From NCBI GenBank assembly GCA_018672815.1, contig JABHDX010000153.1, positions 1-20,303 on the forward strand: a stretch of 20,303 nt of DNA, written 5' to 3'. The notes beneath the pieces are model-generated. The model saw only the letters and a program-made list of their open reading frames with translations. It did not search any database and was not told where the DNA came from. A program made the position numbers and the translations under genes. Positions within the stretch are counted from its first letter, which is position 1; each line of letters opens with the position of its first letter. Below are positions 1 to 9,124 of this stretch, piece after piece. This DNA is from Gammaproteobacteria bacterium (GTDB lineage Bacteria > Pseudomonadota > Gammaproteobacteria > UBA11654).

Positions 1-1439
1 AGAGGAGGAGACATCAATAAAATAAGATCCATTGCTGTTCTATTGCTTCCTATAAGAAAAAGGCAAGCTGGGAGGATAGCAAGAACTAAAGCCCAAAAGA
101 GTCTCATATTCTTACTAGGTTCATAGGCTTCACTAGCAGTACTTTTTACATGATAAGAAAGAATATAAGAAACTGAATCATAAGACGTTACTATAAAAAT
201 AATAACGATCAAACAGTAAGCTAAAACAAAAAATTCTCCAAAAGGCAGTTGCATCAGTATGGACGTAGCTGCAATTTGATGACCGTCATTAGCTAAAATC
301 TCAGACACCATGAGTTGATTATTAAGCTCTAAGTTAATCGCATAATTTCCTATAATGGAGAAAAAGATAAAGCAACCAAAGCTACCAATGATCAGCATAC
401 CCATTATCAATTCTCTCAAGGTTCTCCCTTTGGAAATTCTAGCAACAAATAACCCTACTTGTGGACCCAAAGCAAGCCACCATGCCCAATAAAAAATAGT
501 CCAATCGTCTGCAAAATCAGACCTCTCAGTTATACCCAAAGTATTCATTCCAAAGTAGTTTGTAAAAAGTGATTTAATTGCTTCAATAGATAAAACAATG
601 ATTTCTTGAAAAGGTCCCAGTACTAGAATTAATAGTAGAAATGTTAATGCTAGTAGAACATTAAAATTGCTCAAAATCTTAATGCCTTTGTTTATTCCTC
701 TATAGACACTTGCACCAAATAGTAATGTACATAACGAAAGCATACTTAAATCAAGAATGAGTCCATGATTGATTTTAAACACTTCTGATAAGCCAGCTCC
801 AATAATAGGAACATACATACCTATCGTTCCTCCTGATGCACCGATTAAAATAATTACAAAAATAAAATCAACCAATCGTCCAATAAACGAGTTCTCTATA
901 GCGCTATTTTGATTCGTTCTAAGGCCTGAACTTAATCGTAATGATCCAAGATTATAATGGTAAAAGGGTATAGCTATAGCTATAGCTGGAAGACAATAAA
1001 GTGCCCAGCCCGTAAACCCCCAATGGAACATGCCGTAGGCTGATGCAAGGTGATAAGCTCCTTCTGAGAATGGCTCAATATCAAAAGGTGGACGCTTAAC
1101 GTAATAAGCCCATTCAACTCCTGACCAATAGAGTATTCCACCTCCAATACCTGAGCAAAATAACATACTTGACCAGCTAAAATTCGAAAACTCAGGAGTG
1201 CTGTTATCTCCACCCAGCTTAAATTTTCCATATTTTGAAGCGGATAAAAAAATAAGAAACAATAAAGTCAGGATACCCAAGATCATATAAGAGGATCCAA
1301 AAATATCCACAGTTCTTTGATAAGTTGTGGAGATGAAAATTTGTGCTTTATTCGGATCTATTACTATAGGGATTGTGATGCATAATATTGCCAATATAAC
1401 ACTGACAATGGTGTAGTTATCAGATTTATTATTTTTCAA
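1..1439 (-). CDS. BCCT-family transporter (partial at window edge, TTG start)
   Basis: Membrane transporter of the betaine/carnitine/choline family, which imports quaternary ammonium or sulfonium compounds such as betaine or DMSP. I translated the minus strand: 479 codons are open to the window edge and the C-terminus is missing. Hydrophobic spans run throughout, and the family hallmark is clear around residues 313-321 (WTIFYWAWW, followed by ARISKGRT). The glycine-rich TM3 motif, GMGIG in sodium-coupled betaine carriers, reads GIGGG here (97-101) and is followed by a CaiT-like YWSGVEW, so the substrate may differ from betaine. There is no ATG near the N-terminus. The only sensible start is TTG at 1437-1439, with AAGGA at 1445-1449 on the minus strand five bases ahead. 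An in-frame TGA lies just upstream. The start overlaps the small membrane-protein gene by 11 bases. Family is sure; substrate is not. Confidence 0.9.
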   Translation of the reverse strand, partial: MKNNKSDNYTIVSVILAILCITIPIVIDPNKAQIFISTTYQRTVDIFGSSYMILGILTLLFLIFLSASKYGKFKLGGDNSTPEFSNFSWSSMLFCSGIGGGILYWSGVEWAYYVKRPPFDIEPFSEGAYHLASAYGMFHWGFTGWALYCLPAIAIAIPFYHYNLGSLRLSSGLRTNQNSAIENSFIGRLVDFIFVIILIGASGGTIGMYVPIIGAGLSEVFKINHGLILDLSMLSLCTLLFGASVYRGINKGIKILSNFNVLLALTFLLLILVLGPFQEIIVLSIEAIKSLFTNYFGMNTLGITERSDFADDWTIFYWAWWLALGPQVGLFVARISKGRTLRELIMGMLIIGSFGCFIFFSIIGNYAINLELNNQLMVSEILANDGHQIAATSILMQLPFGEFFVLAYCLIVIIFIVTSYDSVSYILSYHVKSTASEAYEPSKNMRLFWALVLAILPACLFLIGSNRTAMDLILLMSPP

Positions 1440-1569
1440 TTGATTCCTTCATTTCATCTATATTTTTGAATTGATCTTTAGATAGGTTACCAGTGATATA
1501 GAAATCAATCGCTATGATAAAAATAAAAAGAAATAAGAAAATCATCAAACTTATAATTGTTTCTTTCAT
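1429..1569 (-). CDS. 46-residue single-span membrane protein upstream of BCCT transporter
   Basis: Small ORF encoding a 46-residue peptide starting MKETIISLMI. Residues about 5-25 form one strongly hydrophobic segment, and the rest is a short charged tail ending KESIEK. It starts at ATG 1567-1569, with AAGGG six bases upstream, so it has a better initiation region than many larger genes here. Its last 11 bases overlap the TTG start of the BCCT gene, and that gene's ribosome-binding sequence lies inside this ORF, an arrangement typical of translational coupling. It could be a small accessory subunit of the transporter or merely a leader peptide that drives its translation. I do not recognise a named family. 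Existence is likely from the RBS, hydrophobicity and overlap; function is inference. Confidence 0.6.
   Translation of the reverse strand: MKETIISLMIFLFLFIFIIAIDFYITGNLSKDQFKNIDEMKESIEK
1445..1449 (-). promoter_or_regulatory. Ribosome-binding site deciding the BCCT TTG start
   Basis: AAGGA on the minus strand, five bases before TTG 1437-1439. It lies inside the small membrane-protein ORF. It is the only SD-like sequence between the in-frame upstream TGA and the first transmembrane segment of the BCCT protein, so it fixes the start. Confidence 0.55.
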
Positions 1570-1679
1570 TTTAATCCCTTGTTGTGTATCTAAAAATTAG
1601 GTAATAAGTAAATAATTAATAGTATTTATCAATCTTTCTATTATATTACTAAGTAGTTAAAATTTATTAAATATTATTT

Positions 1680-2486
1680 ATGACTGAGCCTAAGAACATT
1701 GATAGATCAAACGGTGCCCTTCCTCAAAAAGAAAGGGGTTCACTTCAGCCAATTATGCCCCAATCCACTGAAGAACAGAGGCGATTGCAACTTGAGAGGT
1801 TAGCAGCTGGTTTTCGCTTATTTGCATTGTATGGTTTTGATGAAGGATTAGCGGGACATATAACATTGAGAGATCCAGAGTTTAATGATCATTTCTGGGT
1901 TAATCCATTGGGCATGAATTTTAGTCAAATCTCAGTTTCTGATTTATTGTTAGTCAGAGAAGATGGTCAAATTATACAGGGTACACGCCCAATTAATCCT
2001 GCTGCATTTGCAATACACTCGTCCATTCATAAGGCAAGACCGGATGTTAATTCAGCAGCACATGCTCACTCTATCTACGGAAGAACATTTTCTAGTTTAG
2101 GTAAGTTGCTGGACCCTATTACCCAAGATGCAGCACTTTTTTTTCAAGAACAGGCGATCTATGACAGTTACGGTGGAGTTGCTTTTGATATAGAAGAAGG
2201 TTTAGCAATCGCGGAAGCATTAGGGGAAAAAAGGACTGCAATTTTACAAAATCATGGGTTATTGACTACTGGTGCAAGTGTGGATATAGCTTTATGGTTG
2301 TTTATAGCTATGGATAAGTGTTGTCAAAGTCAATTGTTAGCTGACTCAGCAGGATCTCCTATTATTATCTCAGATGAAATTGCGCTTCAAGCTAAGGCCC
2401 AAGCGGGTACTGATATGATTCTTTGGGCTAGCTTTCAACCACTTTATGATCTAATTTATGAACTGGAACCTGATTTCCTTAAGTAA
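1680..2486 (+). CDS. Class II aldolase/adducin-family protein
   Basis: Cytoplasmic protein of the class II aldolase/adducin fold (268 residues; family usual 210-270). Likely zinc ligands are seen as HAH (H128, H130) and the NHG motif (H192) in NHGLLTTG. In classical fuculose-phosphate aldolase a catalytic Glu lies in a PSSE-type motif; the matching stretch here, INPAAFAIH (about 105-113), has no Glu. This fits the adducin-like subgroup common in marine proteobacteria, whose reactions are mostly unknown, rather than a sugar-phosphate aldolase. It heads an operon: the dehydrogenase gene starts three bases after its stop. No Shine-Dalgarno sequence precedes ATG 1680. A second ATG at 1755 would remove 25 low-complexity residues and is an alternative start. 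Fold is sure; substrate is unknown. Confidence 0.88.
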   Translation: MTEPKNIDRSNGALPQKERGSLQPIMPQSTEEQRRLQLERLAAGFRLFALYGFDEGLAGHITLRDPEFNDHFWVNPLGMNFSQISVSDLLLVREDGQIIQGTRPINPAAFAIHSSIHKARPDVNSAAHAHSIYGRTFSSLGKLLDPITQDAALFFQEQAIYDSYGGVAFDIEEGLAIAEALGEKRTAILQNHGLLTTGASVDIALWLFIAMDKCCQSQLLADSAGSPIIISDEIALQAKAQAGTDMILWASFQPLYDLIYELEPDFLK

Positions 2487-2489
2487 GCA

Positions 2490-3899
2490 ATGATGAAAAA
2501 AACCTTAGAAAAACAAAAAAATAATATACTTAACGATACAATACCGAGTTTAAAAACACGAATTGATCGACTTGATCGATTGATTGAGATGTTATTAGAA
2601 TTCCAGGAAAAAATTCCAGAAGTGTTATCCAATGATTTTGGACACCGATCACCAGTGATGTCCAAGTTCGCAGATGTTGCTGCAGTTTTTGATTCTATTC
2701 ACTATACAAAGAGTAATCTTAAGAAATGGATGAAGCCTGAGTCTCGAAATGCTTCGTTTCCTTTTAATGTTTTATTAGCAAAAGCCTATGTTCAGTATCA
2801 ACCTGTTGGTTGCGTTGGTATTATTAGCCCTTGGAATTATCCATTTAGTTTAACTTATGCACCGCTCGCTGTGATTCTTGCAGCTGGTAATCGAGCAATG
2901 ATTAAACCATCAGAATACACACCTCAATCTTCCCAATTGATGAAAACAATGATTGAGAAATACTTTGATGAGGATGAAGTCGCTGTATTCCCTGGCGGCC
3001 CTGAAGTCGGGGAAGAATTTACCAGTTTACCGTTTGATCATCTCTTGTTTACTGGATCAACATCAGTGGCTAAAAAAGTTATGGAAGCTGCTTCTAAAAA
3101 TTTAGTACCAGTCACTCTAGAATTGGGAGGAAAATCACCTGTAATTGTAGGTGATACAGCTGATATGACTGTGGTTTCTGACAGAGTATGGAATGGTAAA
3201 TTGATGAACTGTGGACAAACTTGTATTGCACCTGACTATTTATTTATTCCTGAAAGAAAGAAGGAGGCTTGGATTGAAGCTTCACAAAAATCAATCACTG
3301 CGATGTTTCCATCTGTTTATTCCAATGACGATTATTCATCAATTATTAATGAAAAACATTTTAGTCGTTTGCAATCATATCTCGATGATGCAAAAGAGAA
3401 AGGAGCTAGAATCATAGAGATTAATCCAGCTAAAGAAAATAGTGACAAAAGAAATTATCATAAAATGATGCCTACTCTTGTGCTGGGTGTAACAGATGAA
3501 ATGTTAATAATGAAAGAGGAAATATTTGGACCAATTCTTCCTGTTAAAACCTACAGACAAGTCAGTGAAGCCATTGATTATATTAATAATAAAGATCGAC
3601 CTTTAGGAATGTATTATTTTGGTAATGATGCATCTGAAGAAAGTAGCGTCATTAATAAAACAGTGTCTGGCGGTGTCTGTTTGAATGATGTTATTTTTCA
3701 TTATGTACAAGAAGATCTGCCTTTCGGCGGAATTGGTCCCAGTGGCATGGGACGTTACCATGGCATTGAAGGATTCAAGACTTTTAGTAATCCAAGGGGG
3801 ATTTACAAGCAAACTCCATTTAACACTATTTTAAAGTTAATGCGTCCACCGTACGGTAAATTATTTGATGGTTTAATTTCATCAAGAATTAAAAAATAA
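2490..3899 (+). CDS. Coniferyl-aldehyde-type aldehyde dehydrogenase
   Basis: NAD(P)-dependent aldehyde dehydrogenase (469 residues) that oxidises an aldehyde to its acid in the cytoplasm. Visible active-site parts are SPWNYP with N116, the nucleotide-binding FTGSTSVAKK (about 187-196), ELGGKSP with general base E211, and catalytic C245 in GQTCIAPDY. The GQTCIAPDY form and the short length without an N-terminal extension match the ALDH3/coniferyl aldehyde dehydrogenase (CalB-like) branch. That branch takes aromatic and medium-chain aldehydes, so the exact substrate stays open. The gene follows the aldolase-type gene by three bases and precedes the ferredoxin gene by three bases, so all three are probably co-transcribed. 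ATG-ATG lies at the start; either could be used. Confidence 0.92.
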   Translation: MMKKTLEKQKNNILNDTIPSLKTRIDRLDRLIEMLLEFQEKIPEVLSNDFGHRSPVMSKFADVAAVFDSIHYTKSNLKKWMKPESRNASFPFNVLLAKAYVQYQPVGCVGIISPWNYPFSLTYAPLAVILAAGNRAMIKPSEYTPQSSQLMKTMIEKYFDEDEVAVFPGGPEVGEEFTSLPFDHLLFTGSTSVAKKVMEAASKNLVPVTLELGGKSPVIVGDTADMTVVSDRVWNGKLMNCGQTCIAPDYLFIPERKKEAWIEASQKSITAMFPSVYSNDDYSSIINEKHFSRLQSYLDDAKEKGARIIEINPAKENSDKRNYHKMMPTLVLGVTDEMLIMKEEIFGPILPVKTYRQVSEAIDYINNKDRPLGMYYFGNDASEESSVINKTVSGGVCLNDVIFHYVQEDLPFGGIGPSGMGRYHGIEGFKTFSNPRGIYKQTPFNTILKLMRPPYGKLFDGLISSRIKK

Positions 3900-3902
3900 A
3901 CA

Positions 3903-4265
3903 ATGAACAATAAAGAGCATGCTCTGACTCAAAAGTTAGATGAATTAGGCGTTGATAAAATAAAGAGACATATTTTTCTTTGCGCTGATCAGACAGAAGC
4001 AAATTGTTCTCCATATAAAAAGACAATGGAGTCGTGGGATTTTTTAAAGCAGCGCTTGAGTGAACTTAATCTTGATACTAAAGGAGGTATCTTTCGCTCT
4101 AAGGTTAACTGCCTAAGAATTTGTTCGCATGGCCCTATTGCGGTTGTTTATCCTGAGGGTGTTTGGTATAAAAAATGCACTCCTGTAGTCTTAGAAAAAA
4201 TTATACAAGAGCATTTAATTTCAGGTCAACCAGTCGAAGAATTTATTATTTCAAAGCCGAATTAA
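3903..4265 (+). CDS. Thioredoxin-like [2Fe-2S] ferredoxin
   Basis: Protein of 120 residues resembling the thioredoxin-fold [2Fe-2S] ferredoxins (NuoE-like/Shethna-like). Four cysteines have the expected layout: C27 in FLCADQ, C35 in NCSP, then C70 and C74 in CLRIC, followed by [14 protein letters not shown], which is typical of this family. It is probably a soluble electron carrier. It is the last gene of the aldolase-ALDH operon (three-base spacing), so it may serve a redox partner of that pathway, though ALDH itself uses NAD(P). Its final 20 bases overlap the 3' end of the convergent PQQ dehydrogenase gene and no terminator is seen between them. Fold is confident; partner unknown. Confidence 0.87.
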   Translation: MNNKEHALTQKLDELGVDKIKRHIFLCADQTEANCSPYKKTMESWDFLKQRLSELNLDTKGGIFRSKVNCLRICSHGPIAVVYPEGVWYKKCTPVVLEKIIQEHLISGQPVEEFIISKPN

Positions 4266-6342
4266 GTGTTTCCAGGTAATAGGTTTCTTTTGCTCTTTGA
4301 ATTAAATAAGCGTGTACATCTTTTGCATCCTGTTCAGAGATTTTATCAGCAAAACTGACCATACCTTTGTTTGTATATAGACCACCTAGAGTGATTGCTA
4401 AAAAATTATCATGAGTTTTTTTATTCATGTATCGCAGGTCTGCAATAACTCCACCTCCCATTGCACCAGCACCATGACACATGTGGCATTGATAATGATA
4501 AATTTTTTCACCATTAGCAATTGAGGCTTCATCACCCATTGATTTAGGAGGTTTTGGCATGACTTTATCAGCTATTCTTTTTGGTAGTTGTTGTTTTGCA
4601 TTTAAGGCAAATGTAACAATTCGACCATTGATGGGACCACCTGAGTATTTAGGTGCTAAACCTGCTTGTAATGCAAATACTCCTCCATATCCAGCAACAA
4701 CACTTAAGTATTGTTTACCATTAATGGAATAGGTAATAGGAGGAGCAACAATACCTGTTTGGAGATCATAAGACCAAAGTTGATCTCCAGTTGTGGCATT
4801 GTAAGCTACAAGTTCACCATCGGATGTACCTTGAAATACTAAATTACCAGCAGTGGATAAAACACCCCCATTCCATGGCAGTGTTTGATATTTCTTCCAA
4901 ACTTCCTTCTGTGCAATAGGGTCCCATGCACTGAGTCGTCCTCTAATACTTTTTATAACTAGATTAAGCTGTAATAGATTTTTAGGCGGTATAATTGCTG
5001 ATAAGTCTATACCGGTATTCCAACTGTCTTTTTTAAAGGTATATTCTTTATCTTTTTCAAACGGTAAATAGAGTTCTTGAGCAGGGATATATACCAATCC
5101 AGTGTCTGGATTATATGACATAGGCATCCAGTTGTGACCACCAAGTGCTCCTGGTGATACTAACCGATCTTCTGTTTCATAATCACCCAAGGGGATCTTA
5201 TTAGGTTTTCCTGTTTTAATATCAACCCCATTAGCCCAAGTGACTCTCACATAATTTTCTGCTGAGATTAATTCTCCAGTTATTCGATCAATAACATAAA
5301 AGAAACCATTTTTTGGAGCTTGCATTAATATTTTTCTGTTTTCACCATCAATCATTAAGTCAGCCAAAATAATATGTTGTGTTGCCGTATAATCCCAATT
5401 ATCTCCTGGAGTTGTTTGATAATGCCAAACGTATTCTCCGTTATCAGGCCGAAGGGCAACAATGGAAGATAAAAATAAATTGTCTCCTCCATCTGGACTT
5501 CTGACTTTATAATTCCATGGAGAACCATTGCCAGTTCCAACATATAAAAGATCCAATTCAGGATCATAAGCCATTGAATCCCAAACAGTGCCACCACCCC
5601 CATATTCCCACCAATTTGATCCACTCCATGTAGAAGCAGCAAATTTCATAGCCTCATTCTCAAAGCCATCTTGTGGATTTCCCGGTACAGTATAAAATCT
5701 CCAAATCATTTTACCTGTTTCAGTATCGTAGGCACTGACATAGCCTCTGACTCCAAAATCAGCTCCGCCATTGCCAATAATAACTTTACCTTTAATAATC
5801 CTTGGCGCACCTGTGATGCTATAGGCATTAGAATCTTCAACTGTGGTTTTTTCCCATATTAATTCACCACTTGTTGCATCCAATGCTATAAGTCTTCCGT
5901 CTAGTGTTCCAAGATAAATTTTACCCTCCCATATAGCCACACCTCGATTGACTGCATCACAACATAGATAGTAGGCCTTTTCTCTAGGTACTTGTGGATC
6001 GTATTTCCATATGAGTTCACCGGTTGAGGCATCATTAGCGAAGACGACACTCCAAGCACCTGTTGAAAACATAATGCCATTTACAACTAGTGGTGTTGAT
6101 TCATGACCGCGGCTACTATCTAAATCATGAAACCATTCAATACCTAATTGATTTACATTGTTTTCAGTAATTTGATTTAAACCACTGAATCGTTCTTCAC
6201 TGTAGGTTCTTCCGTGAGTTATCCATTCTTCTTGATTGGACTTGGCTCCATTAATTTTCTCAGCATCAATATTAAAATCTGAAGCAATAGTTATATTGGT
6301 CACTAAGCTCAATAAGAATAGGTGTATTATTTTTGAATCCAT
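4246..6342 (-). CDS. PQQ-dependent quinohemoprotein alcohol dehydrogenase
   Basis: Periplasmic quinohemoprotein (698 residues from ATG 6340-6342; a GTG codon just ahead is an alternative) that oxidises alcohols to aldehydes and passes electrons to its own haem. It has a signal peptide (about 1-21), then an eight-bladed propeller with repeated W-docking motifs (e.g. ELIWKYD). The vicinal disulfide C127-C128 that packs on PQQ is present, as is catalytic base D317 in NWDYT. Two residues later is T319, not the extra Asp of lanthanide enzymes, which suggests calcium. The C-terminal cytochrome c has CHMCH (C619, C622, H623) and probable axial Met M661 in NKGMVSF. This is the type II, haem-fused arrangement. 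It is transcribed towards the ferredoxin gene and overlaps it by 20 bases. No PQQ biosynthesis genes are in the window. The product aldehyde could feed the neighbouring ALDH (inference). Confidence 0.94.
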   Translation of the reverse strand: MDSKIIHLFLLSLVTNITIASDFNIDAEKINGAKSNQEEWITHGRTYSEERFSGLNQITENNVNQLGIEWFHDLDSSRGHESTPLVVNGIMFSTGAWSVVFANDASTGELIWKYDPQVPREKAYYLCCDAVNRGVAIWEGKIYLGTLDGRLIALDATSGELIWEKTTVEDSNAYSITGAPRIIKGKVIIGNGGADFGVRGYVSAYDTETGKMIWRFYTVPGNPQDGFENEAMKFAASTWSGSNWWEYGGGGTVWDSMAYDPELDLLYVGTGNGSPWNYKVRSPDGGDNLFLSSIVALRPDNGEYVWHYQTTPGDNWDYTATQHIILADLMIDGENRKILMQAPKNGFFYVIDRITGELISAENYVRVTWANGVDIKTGKPNKIPLGDYETEDRLVSPGALGGHNWMPMSYNPDTGLVYIPAQELYLPFEKDKEYTFKKDSWNTGIDLSAIIPPKNLLQLNLVIKSIRGRLSAWDPIAQKEVWKKYQTLPWNGGVLSTAGNLVFQGTSDGELVAYNATTGDQLWSYDLQTGIVAPPITYSINGKQYLSVVAGYGGVFALQAGLAPKYSGGPINGRIVTFALNAKQQLPKRIADKVMPKPPKSMGDEASIANGEKIYHYQCHMCHGAGAMGGGVIADLRYMNKKTHDNFLAITLGGLYTNKGMVSFADKISEQDAKDVHAYLIQRAKETYYLETLNSALK

Positions 6343-6470
6343 CACTGCTTAATAATTGTAAATAAAAATGGTTATCAATCTAGTATTACTCTAATAATAT
6401 AGTTTATCGAGTCTATTTTATTAAGTTTCTTATAGTAGTATGCTTAATTAATATTAAACATGAGAGCATT

Positions 6471-7889
6471 ATGAAAAGTATTCTAGAAAATAAAGTATGG
6501 ATTGTATTAATTTTTATATCCTTAAATATTTCATCCCAACCGGCTTATAGTAAAAGTGAATCTGATTTAATTAATCAGGCTTATCAATCCACTTATAAAC
6601 CTATAGCAAGTCCAAGAATACTAATTAAGAATGCAAATATTCTCACTGGAACAGGAGAACTGATAGAGAGTTCTTCAATTCTTATAGAGAATAATAAAAT
6701 TGTTTCATTGGGCAATGATGATGCTGATGATGCAGAAATTATTGATGCTAAGGGTAAGTGGATTACACCTGGTATTATTGATATCCATTCCCATATGGGA
6801 GTTTACCCTGCACCGTCACTCAGAGGTAATAGTGATGGCAATGAAGCAACCAGTCCTGTGACTCCTCATGTTTGGGCAGAACATTCTGTCTGGACCCAAG
6901 ATCCTCAGTTTACTCTTGCTCTTAAAGGTGGGGTTACTACTTTTCATGTTTTACCTGGTTCAGCGAACCTATTTGGGGGTAGGGGCGTTACTCTGAAAAA
7001 TATTAGGAGTGTTACAGTTCAAGGCATGAAATTTCCAAATGCACCTTATACCCTTAAGATGGCATGCGGTGAAAATCCAAAAAGAGTTTATGGCAATAGA
7101 GAAAGTGAGCCTTCTACACGTATGGGAAATGTAGCTGGTTATAGAGATGCTTGGATCGATGCTCAACACTATATGGAGCAAATGGCATTAAATGATGCAA
7201 GCAACTTAGAAGATGACTCTAACGATGATCAGGAATCATTTAAAAGAGATTTAAAAATGGAAACATTATCTGGCGTTCTCAGAGGGGAAATTCTGATTCA
7301 AAATCATTGCTATCGAGGAGAGGAAATGGCGGTAATGATGGATATAGCTAAAGAATTCAATTATAAAGTCACTGCTTTTCATCATGCTATCGAAGCTTAT
7401 AAGGTTGCAGATCTACTAGCTGAAAATGGAGTTTGTGCCGCTATGTGGGCTGACTGGTGGGGTTTTAAAAATGAAGCTTATGATATGGTCTGGGAAAATG
7501 TCGCTATGGTTGATCAAGCTCTCAATGCTAACGGTTGTGCAATTGTTCATTCTGATTCTGCTGTTGGCATCCAACATCTCAATCAAGAAGCCTCTAAAGC
7601 TAGATCTGCTGGCTTAAGAGCAGGATTGAATATTTCTAAAGCCAGAGCTATAAGATGGATCACTATTAACCCAGCTAAGGCCCTGGGAATTGCTGATCGT
7701 GTTGGAAGTCTTGAAGTAGGTAAAATGGCAGATCTTGTTATTTGGGATGGCGATCCTTTTAGTACTTTTACTAAAGCTGAAAGAGTATTTATAGATGGCC
7801 ATTTATCATTCGATGCAACCAGTGATAACAGTTTTATAAGAACAGACTTTGATCTAGGCATTATAGAACCAGGGCGTGATAGATTATGA
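6471..7889 (+). CDS. Secreted amidohydrolase (imidazolonepropionase/dihydroorotase-like)
   Basis: Metal-dependent amidohydrolase (472 residues) with an N-terminal signal peptide (hydrophobic core about 9-20, cleavage near AYS), so it is exported. The fold is shown by the N-terminal composite sheet (ILIKNANILTGTG), the HxH metal pair H106/H108 in GIIDIHSHMG, further likely ligands H279 (QNHC) and H304/H305 (AFHH), catalytic D362 in HSD, and the C-terminal NPAKALGIADRVGSLEVGKMADLV block. All core ligands appear intact, so it should be active; a peptidase/isoaspartyl- or hydantoin-type substrate is possible but not shown. Its stop overlaps the start of the next amidohydrolase gene (ATGA), making an operon of two related proteins. 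Confidence 0.9.
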   Translation: MKSILENKVWIVLIFISLNISSQPAYSKSESDLINQAYQSTYKPIASPRILIKNANILTGTGELIESSSILIENNKIVSLGNDDADDAEIIDAKGKWITPGIIDIHSHMGVYPAPSLRGNSDGNEATSPVTPHVWAEHSVWTQDPQFTLALKGGVTTFHVLPGSANLFGGRGVTLKNIRSVTVQGMKFPNAPYTLKMACGENPKRVYGNRESEPSTRMGNVAGYRDAWIDAQHYMEQMALNDASNLEDDSNDDQESFKRDLKMETLSGVLRGEILIQNHCYRGEEMAVMMDIAKEFNYKVTAFHHAIEAYKVADLLAENGVCAAMWADWWGFKNEAYDMVWENVAMVDQALNANGCAIVHSDSAVGIQHLNQEASKARSAGLRAGLNISKARAIRWITINPAKALGIADRVGSLEVGKMADLVIWDGDPFSTFTKAERVFIDGHLSFDATSDNSFIRTDFDLGIIEPGRDRL

Positions 7890-9124
7890 AAATTTTAAAA
7901 ACGTATCTGTTTTTCTTATTGTGCACACCTTTGTATGCAGAGAACCAAGAGATAATTTTGATTAAGAATGCCACGATTATGACTGCAATGGAGGCAGGGA
8001 TACTCAAAGATACTGATCTTCTTATTAATAATGGCTTAATAGCAGAAGTAGGACAAAATCTTGAATACAATGGAGCGTTTGTTATTGATGCATCCAATCA
8101 TTTTATAACACCAGGCTTGATAGCACCACAGAGTATGATTGGCATTCAAGAAATAGAGCTTGAGACTGAAACAAGAGATGATTCAAGTCATTACTTCTCT
8201 TCTGGATTCAGTATTATTGATGCTTTTAACCCTTCTTCTGCTTTGATTCCATATAACAGAACAGGGGGCATCACTACTGCTATTGTCTCTCCATCTTCTG
8301 GTAATCATATTTTTTCAGGAATGGCTTCAGCTTTTAAACTTGATGGGAAATTAACAGAAGAAGCAATTGGTGAGAATGTGGCTATGATTATGAGTTTCGG
8401 AGGCAGTGAGGACTCAAGAGCCTCAAAGATGTTAATGCTAAAAGACTCAATTATAAAAGCTAAAAATTATCATAAATCAAGATCACAAATAATGAGAGGA
8501 GGCTATTTTGATTTTGGTAATTACACGCCGAGAGACTTAGAAGCAATATTAAGGCTTATTGGTAGAGAAATTCCTTTAATTATTAGAGTCAATAGGGCGA
8601 GAGATATGTTAAGGATGATTCGATTCTCTAATGAAAATAAAATTGAGATTATTTTTTCAGGAGCCAAAGAAGCTTGGCGAATTGCTGATAAAATTGCAAT
8701 TGAATCAATACCAGTAATCTTAGATCCTATGGATAATATCCCTAGTTCCTTTGATTCCATAGCTGCTAGGATGGACAATGCCGTTATACTTAATAATGCA
8801 GGCGTTAAATTACTGATTACATCTCAAGTCACTCATAATTCTTATCTTAGTAGGCAAGGTGCTGGTAATGCTGTTGCTTATGGGCTTCCAGAACACGAAG
8901 CATTAAAAGCATTAACTATAAATGTGGCTACTGTATTCGGACTATCTGAGTCAATTGGTTCTATAGAGGTTGGAAAAGATGCTGATATTTTAATTTGGAA
9001 TGGTCATCCTTTAGAAGTTTCCTCATTTACAAAAGAAATATATATTGATGGGAAAAACATTGATACCCTCACTAGATCTCAGATGCTGAGAGATCGTTAT
9101 CTTAAAAGACTGGGTTTGGATTAG
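7886..9124 (+). CDS. Secreted amidohydrolase-fold protein with degenerate metal site
   Basis: Related to the preceding protein (412 residues) and exported by a signal peptide (about 1-18, ending LYA). The fold landmarks remain: IILIKNATIMTA, FITPGLIAP, and the C-terminal NVATVFGLSESIGSIEVGKDADILIW. The metal site is gone. By hand alignment with its partner, H106/H108 become Q82/M84 (APQSM), H279 becomes R234, H304/H305 become S258/G259, and D362 becomes S313. No remaining HxH or HSD is seen. It is therefore probably a non-catalytic partner, perhaps a heteromer subunit of the upstream enzyme, with which it shares an ATGA overlap. The reading frame is intact with no stops, so it is not a decaying pseudogene. 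Its stop overlaps the convergent Wzi-like gene by four bases. Confidence 0.85.
   Translation: MKILKTYLFFLLCTPLYAENQEIILIKNATIMTAMEAGILKDTDLLINNGLIAEVGQNLEYNGAFVIDASNHFITPGLIAPQSMIGIQEIELETETRDDSSHYFSSGFSIIDAFNPSSALIPYNRTGGITTAIVSPSSGNHIFSGMASAFKLDGKLTEEAIGENVAMIMSFGGSEDSRASKMLMLKDSIIKAKNYHKSRSQIMRGGYFDFGNYTPRDLEAILRLIGREIPLIIRVNRARDMLRMIRFSNENKIEIIFSGAKEAWRIADKIAIESIPVILDPMDNIPSSFDSIAARMDNAVILNNAGVKLLITSQVTHNSYLSRQGAGNAVAYGLPEHEALKALTINVATVFGLSESIGSIEVGKDADILIWNGHPLEVSSFTKEIYIDGKNIDTLTRSQMLRDRYLKRLGLD

Noticed and set aside
970..988. Tandem TATAGC repeat (about three copies)
   Set aside because: It lies inside the BCCT gene, coding an alternating Ala-Ile stretch in a membrane span. Three copies in AT-rich coding sequence need no separate explanation.
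980..1231. 83-residue minus-strand ORF
   Set aside because: It is out of frame with the clear BCCT protein covering the same bases, and has no family features.
1570..1679. Promoter pair in the BCCT/aldolase divergent gap
   Set aside because: The 110-bp gap is so AT-rich that many -10-like hexamers occur; none has a fitting -35 or a decisive position.
6343..6470. Divergent promoters between PQQ-ADH and amidohydrolase genes
   Set aside because: Several TATAGT/TAATAT-like matches exist, but none stands out by spacing or symmetry, so I did not call a site.
7886..9124. Second amidohydrolase as a pseudogene
   Set aside because: The frame is full length with signal peptide, fold-defining ends and operon overlap; only metal ligands are changed, which suggests a retained pseudoenzyme.
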